From an uncultured Selenomonadaceae bacterium (GTDB taxonomy: Bacteria > Bacillota > Negativicutes > Selenomonadales > Selenomonadaceae), in assembly GCA_905236325.1 (NCBI GenBank), contig CAJOPJ010000104.1:1-10235 (forward strand): a DNA stretch of 10,235 bases, given 5' to 3'. This document shows, piece after piece, positions 7,173-10,235 of this stretch. Positions within the stretch are counted from its first letter, which is position 1; each line of letters starts with the position of its first letter. A program made the translations under genes and the position numbers. Under the pieces are notes generated by a model. The model did not search any database and was not told the DNA's origin. It was given only the letters and a program-made list of their open reading frames with translations.

Positions 7173-7691
7173 ATGGCTGATGAAGAAAAAGATGTAGAAT
7201 CTGCTGCCGAGGAACCCAAGAAAAAGTCACCGATAATCTTAATCGTTGTCTTAGTCATTGTAGGTATTGCGCTTGCTGCCGGTATTTCATTGTTTGTCAT
7301 GACAAAAATGATGGCTGACGCAAATGTCGATACCGAAGGCGAAGGTAGACATCATGACGCAGGAATTTTTATCAAACTTGGCGATCCTAAAGAAGGCATT
7401 TTAGTTAATGTCGGCGGTCCGCGCGCAGGAAAATATTTAAAAATCGGCGTGGTTCTTGAAATGAATCCCGGCAAGAAAGCTGTTATCAATGAAGAAACTA
7501 AAGCTGTAAATCCGGACGCGCAAGTCAGAATTGATGACATCGTTACGCAATTTTTCCGCGCAGCAAAAGTTGAAGACCTTGATGCTACAAATCAAGATGA
7601 ACTCAAAAGACAACTGAAAGACGCTTTAAACGCAGAACTTGGTTCAGCTGCGGTTTATGATGTCTACATTACAAGTTTCCTACTTCAATAA
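7173..7691 (+). CDS. fliL: Flagellar basal-body-associated protein FliL
   Basis: Single-span inner-membrane protein that surrounds the stator near the flagellar motor and affects torque. 172 residues: a charged cytoplasmic N terminus (1-18, with PKKK), one transmembrane helix (about 19-43), then a periplasmic or extracytoplasmic domain. That domain contains the conserved strand KYLKIGVVLEM (about 86-96) and the typical C-terminal VYDVYITSFLLQ. GAGAGGGG (7155-7162) precedes the ATG by about 10 bases. The gene ends with tandem stops TAATAA (7689-7694). It lies between flbD and fliM in a flagellar operon. Confidence 0.95.
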   Translation: MADEEKDVESAAEEPKKKSPIILIVVLVIVGIALAAGISLFVMTKMMADANVDTEGEGRHHDAGIFIKLGDPKEGILVNVGGPRAGKYLKIGVVLEMNPGKKAVINEETKAVNPDAQVRIDDIVTQFFRAAKVEDLDATNQDELKRQLKDALNAELGSAAVYDVYITSFLLQ

Positions 7692-7692
7692 T

Positions 7693-7730
7693 AAATAATT
7701 AGATTCTGCATTTTAAATTTTTAATTATTT
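7693..7730 (+). repeat. 9-bp AT-only inverted repeat ahead of fliM
   Basis: AAATAATTA (7693-7701) and TAATTATTT (7722-7730) are perfect inverted copies with a 20-base AT-rich loop. The element fills the fliL-fliM gap and ends three bases before the fliM Shine-Dalgarno sequence. No T-run follows, so it is not a terminator by structure. Confidence 0.45.
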
Positions 7731-7733
7731 GTT

Positions 7734-7751
7734 GAGGGGGGAAAAAATTTG
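7734..7751 (+). promoter_or_regulatory. Ribosome binding site setting the TTG start of fliM
   Basis: GAGGGGGG (7734-7741) lies seven bases from the TTG at 7749-7751. There is no in-frame ATG before the conserved LSQAEIDALLAG peptide, so translation must begin at this TTG to include it. Confidence 0.75.
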
Positions 7752-8756
7752 CCGGGTGATGTACTGTCACAAGCCGAGATAGACGCGCTGTTAGCCGGTG
7801 TTATGAGTGGCGACGTTGATGCTGACACTATGAAAAACGACGCGGACGGTAAAAAAGTCAAAGTTTACGACTTTAAACGACCGGACAAATTTTCAAAAGA
7901 CCAAATCCGAACGCTCTATATGTTGCACGAAAGTTTTGCGCGCCTTTTGAATACCTATCTCAGCACTCATTTGCGAACTTTAGTAAATGTCGATGTTGCC
8001 TCTGTTGAACAGTTGACTTATCAAGAATTTGTGCAATCTATGGCGAACCCCAGCGTTATCAGCGTACTTGGAGTTCCGCCGCTAAAAGGTAACATTATTT
8101 TGGAAGTTGGAACAGAAATTGCTTTTGCTTATATCGACAGAGTTTTTGGCGGCGATGGAACTACAGTAATGAAATCACGCGTCCTAACCGAAATTGAAGA
8201 TGCTGTTATGCGACGCTTTGTTAATACTGCAATGACGCATTTTAAAGAAGCGTGGGCAAATGTTGCAACTATAAATCCTTTCTTGGAAACCACAGAATCA
8301 AATCCACAATTCACGCAGATTGTTCCACCGTCAGACATGGTTGTCATTGTCACAATACAAATGAAAGTCGGCGAAATTGAAGGCATGATGAATATTTGTA
8401 TTCCTTACCTTGTACTTGAGCCGATTATGTCAAAATTGACAACAACTTTCTGGGTCGCTTCGTCAATTTCAAAAGACGAAACCGAAGGACAAACAGCAAT
8501 CATTCAAGCAAAATTAGCAAAAACTTACGTTCCATTTGTCGTCGAAGTCGGTCAAGTCCAAATTTCAATTAGAGAATTTTTAACTTTGGGTTTCGGCGAT
8601 GTCTTGCAACTTGGAACTAAAGTTAAAGAAGATTTTAAATGCAAAATTGGCAAAAATACAAAATTCCTTTGCCGTCCTGGTACTTCAGGTAAAAAAATGG
8701 CAGTTCAAATTACAGAAATTGTAGAACCGGAAGGAGATGAGGAAACTGATGAGTGA
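7749..8756 (+). CDS. fliM: Flagellar motor switch protein FliM
   Basis: C-ring protein that binds CheY-P and sets rotation direction. 335 residues starting at a TTG. The N-terminal CheY-binding peptide is LSQAEIDALLAG (6-17). A variable acidic linker leads to the middle CheC-like domain (about 45-230), which starts with the YDFKRPDKFSKDQIRTL region and contains the DRVFGGDG turn and the LTEIEDAVMRRF helix. This domain lacks the paired Glu-Asn phosphatase motifs, as expected for FliM. The C-terminal SpoA domain (about 258-325) includes VGQVQISIREFLTLGFGDVL. The last eight bases overlap the start of fliY, a normal arrangement for switch genes in this group. Confidence 0.97.
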   Translation: MPGDVLSQAEIDALLAGVMSGDVDADTMKNDADGKKVKVYDFKRPDKFSKDQIRTLYMLHESFARLLNTYLSTHLRTLVNVDVASVEQLTYQEFVQSMANPSVISVLGVPPLKGNIILEVGTEIAFAYIDRVFGGDGTTVMKSRVLTEIEDAVMRRFVNTAMTHFKEAWANVATINPFLETTESNPQFTQIVPPSDMVVIVTIQMKVGEIEGMMNICIPYLVLEPIMSKLTTTFWVASSISKDETEGQTAIIQAKLAKTYVPFVVEVGQVQISIREFLTLGFGDVLQLGTKVKEDFKCKIGKNTKFLCRPGTSGKKMAVQITEIVEPEGDEETDE

Positions 8757-10035
8757 TGATATGATTTCGCAGGAGGAAATTGACGCACTGCTTGCAGGCT
8801 CAAGCGGCGGTGATTCCGGCGGCGGAAGTGATTCTTCAGCAGATTCAGGCGACAGTGGCGCAAATCCTTCTGAAGCCGATTTAGCAAATGTCATTTCTGA
8901 TATTGAAAAAGACGCTCTTGGCGAAATTGGTAATATTTCAATGGGCAGCGCGGCAACTACTTTGTCAACGCTGTTAAACAATAAAGTTTCTATCAACACA
9001 CCGACAGTTTCAGTTGCGACAATGAGTATTATTCAGGAGCATTATCCGCTACCTTACCTTGTTGTCGAAGTTGGTTACACTATCGGTATTGACGGCAACA
9101 ATGTTTTGGCAATTCAAGCGGCTGACGCGGCTGTTATCGCCGACTTGATGATGGGCCGCGACGGTACAAATCCTGATACGCAACTTAGTGAAATTCACAT
9201 GTCGGCGGTTGGCGAATCAATGAACCAAATGATGGGCGCAGTTGCAACCAGCTTGTCGCAAATGTTCAATAAAAAAATTGATATTTCGCCGCCAATTGTA
9301 AATTTAGTCGATTTCGGCAAGGAAGAAATTGTCACGGAAATGGCAAAGAACACTGACCCAATCGTGCGAATTTCTTTCAAAATGGAAGTCGAAGGCTTAA
9401 TTGACAGCGAAATTATGCAAATCCTGCCTGTCAATGTGGCTAAGGAAATGGTTCAGTTTTTGATGAACGGCGGCGCAGAAGAAGCTGCTCCTGCTCCTGC
9501 CCCTGCAACTGCACCACCACCTGCAGCACCGCCGCCACCTGCAGCAGCACCGCCGCCACCTGCAGCAGCACCGCCGCCACCACCAGCTGCTGCTGCACCT
9601 CAACAATACGCACCACCGCCACCGCAATATGCTGCGCCACCACCTCAACAATATGCAGCACCGCCGCCGGGCTATGGATATGGAGCACCACAAATGCAAC
9701 CAAATGTAGTAACAAATATGCCGGTAGCACCGGCACAGTTCATGCCACTTTCAATGGAACCTGTTCAAGTCAACGAAGCAAATATCGGCTTGATTTTGGA
9801 TGTACCTTTGCAAGTAACTGTTGAACTTGGCAGAACTAAAAAATCTATCAAGGAAATTTTGGAACTTTCAAATGGCTCAATAGTCGAACTGGATAAACTT
9901 GCCGGTGAACCTGTAGAAATTCAAGTCAACGGTCATTTCCTTGCAAAAGGCGAAGTCGTTGTCATTGATGAAAACTTCGGCGTTCGTATTACAGAAATTG
10001 CAAGTCCGGCTGAACGCGCCGCAAGATTAACATAA
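8749..10035 (+). CDS. fliY: Flagellar motor switch phosphatase FliY (CheC-FliN fusion)
   Basis: C-ring component that also hydrolyses CheY-P. 428 residues. The N-terminal peptide ISQEEIDALLAG (6-17) matches that of FliM. A Ser/Gly/Asp-rich linker (18-40) follows. The CheC-like domain (about 44-240) has both active sites: D55-E59-N62 in DALGEIGN and S152-E156-N159 in SAVGESMN. Next is a very long linker rich in Pro, Ala, Gln and Tyr (about 245-330). The C-terminal FliN/SpoA domain (about 343-425) contains LDVPLQVTVELGRTKKSIKEIL. The ATG at 8749 is preferred because GAGG (8739-8742) is six bases away; an in-frame ATG at 8737 directly abuts AAGGAG. A separate promoter lies between it and cheY. 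Confidence 0.96.
   Translation: MSDDMISQEEIDALLAGSSGGDSGGGSDSSADSGDSGANPSEADLANVISDIEKDALGEIGNISMGSAATTLSTLLNNKVSINTPTVSVATMSIIQEHYPLPYLVVEVGYTIGIDGNNVLAIQAADAAVIADLMMGRDGTNPDTQLSEIHMSAVGESMNQMMGAVATSLSQMFNKKIDISPPIVNLVDFGKEEIVTEMAKNTDPIVRISFKMEVEGLIDSEIMQILPVNVAKEMVQFLMNGGAEEAAPAPAPATAPPPAAPPPPAAAPPPPAAAPPPPPAAAAPQQYAPPPPQYAAPPPQQYAAPPPGYGYGAPQMQPNVVTNMPVAPAQFMPLSMEPVQVNEANIGLILDVPLQVTVELGRTKKSIKEILELSNGSIVELDKLAGEPVEIQVNGHFLAKGEVVVIDENFGVRITEIASPAERAARLT
9511..9664 (+). repeat. Tandem repeats encoding the FliY Pro/Ala linker
   Basis: A 21-base unit coding APPPPAA occurs as two perfect copies (9526-9546, 9547-9567) followed by a 14-base partial copy (9568-9581). A diverged partial copy lies ahead (9511-9525). 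A second Gln-Tyr-Ala-Pro series (QYAAPPP-type units) follows at about 9602-9664. The local base composition is far more GC-rich than the rest of the gene. Such in-frame repeats can gain or lose units by slippage without shifting frame. Confidence 0.85.
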
Positions 10036-10074
10036 AAAATTGCGCATTAAGCATTGTTAATTAAATAAAAGTTC

Positions 10075-10103
10075 TTGCCGATTTTGAATATATCGGTTAT
10101 AAT
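10075..10103 (+). promoter_or_regulatory. Sigma-A promoter for cheY
   Basis: TTGCCG (10075-10080), a 17-base spacer and consensus TATAAT (10098-10103). A start near 10110 would give a leader of about 55 bases. The spacer contains a short inverted repeat, CCGAT (10078-10082) with ATCGG (10092-10096). It means cheY and the genes after it can be transcribed apart from the fliM-fliY operon. Confidence 0.65.
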
Positions 10104-10130
10104 ATTGCAAGCATTTGAAGTTGATAAAAT

Positions 10131-10146
10131 TTTAAATCGATTTAAA
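10131..10146 (+). promoter_or_regulatory. Perfect 16-bp palindrome in the cheY leader
   Basis: TTTAAATCGATTTAAA is fully self-complementary with a central TCGA. It lies downstream of the predicted transcription start and five bases ahead of GAGGAGAG (10151-10158). It could bind a dimeric repressor or form a hairpin near the ribosome binding site. Its function is unknown. Confidence 0.45.
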
Positions 10147-10165
10147 TGATGAGGAGAGATGAATT

Positions 10166-10235
10166 ATGGCAACACGAGTGTTAGTCGTTGATGATGCGGC
10201 ATTTATGAGAATGATGGTCAAAGATATTTTGTCCA
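10166..10235 (+). CDS. cheY: Chemotaxis response regulator CheY (N-terminal part only)
   Basis: First 23 codons, reading MATRVLVVDDAAFMRMMVKD; the right edge cuts the gene. The first strand with the acidic pair D9-D10 and the AAFMRMMVK helix match CheY of FliY-containing Firmicutes, where cheY commonly follows fliY. The phospho-acceptor Asp lies outside the window. GAGGAGAG (10151-10158) is seven bases from the ATG. A different single-domain receiver cannot be excluded from so little sequence, but the context makes CheY very likely. Confidence 0.88.
   Translation, partial: MATRVLVVDDAAFMRMMVKDILS

Noticed and set aside
9397..9736. Two minus-strand open frames with Trp/Arg/Cys-rich or Val/Leu/Gln-rich translation
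   Set aside because: Produced by reading the FliY Pro/Ala repeat tract backwards; composition is that of repeats, not of a protein.

Overview
The window reads as a chromosomal motility and chemotaxis region from a low-GC bacterium of the Firmicutes (Bacillota) type. The evidence is strong purine-rich ribosome binding sites (AGGAGG-like), TTGACA/TATAAT-like promoters, and a switch protein of the FliY type (a CheC-like domain fused to a FliN/SpoA domain) instead of a plain FliN. FlbD and FliL beside FliM fit the same group. A Negativicutes (Selenomonas-like) or clostridial source is a guess that the sequence alone cannot settle.

Left half, minus strand, read from 4695 down to 1: a two-helix membrane-anchored coiled-coil protein of unknown function, a 95-residue helical protein overlapping its 3' end by 17 bases, then cheB (methylesterase) and cheA (histidine kinase). 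The last about 50-60 codons of cheA lie outside the window. A 213-base divergent promoter region (4696-4908) separates this block from the right half.

Right half, plus strand: an isolated sufC (Fe-S assembly ATPase) overlaps a C-terminal processing protease (S41, CtpA type) by four bases. A weak terminator-like hairpin follows. Then come flbD (swrD), fliL, fliM (TTG start) and fliY, and after a separate sigma-A-like promoter the first 23 codons of cheY. The right edge cuts cheY.

The genes form much of a chemotaxis phosphorelay. CheA phosphorylates CheY and CheB, CheB resets receptors, CheY-P binds the EIDALL peptides at the N termini of FliM and FliY, and FliY, with both CheC-type active sites intact, should dephosphorylate CheY-P at the motor. 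cheR, cheW, cheD, motA/motB and receptors are not in the window.

No stretch above about 215 bases lacks a gene. No tRNA, rRNA, CRISPR or transposase was seen. The least explained items are the coiled-coil/small-protein pair upstream of cheB, the sufC gene without sufB/sufD, and a series of AT-rich inverted repeats in the leaders of several genes.
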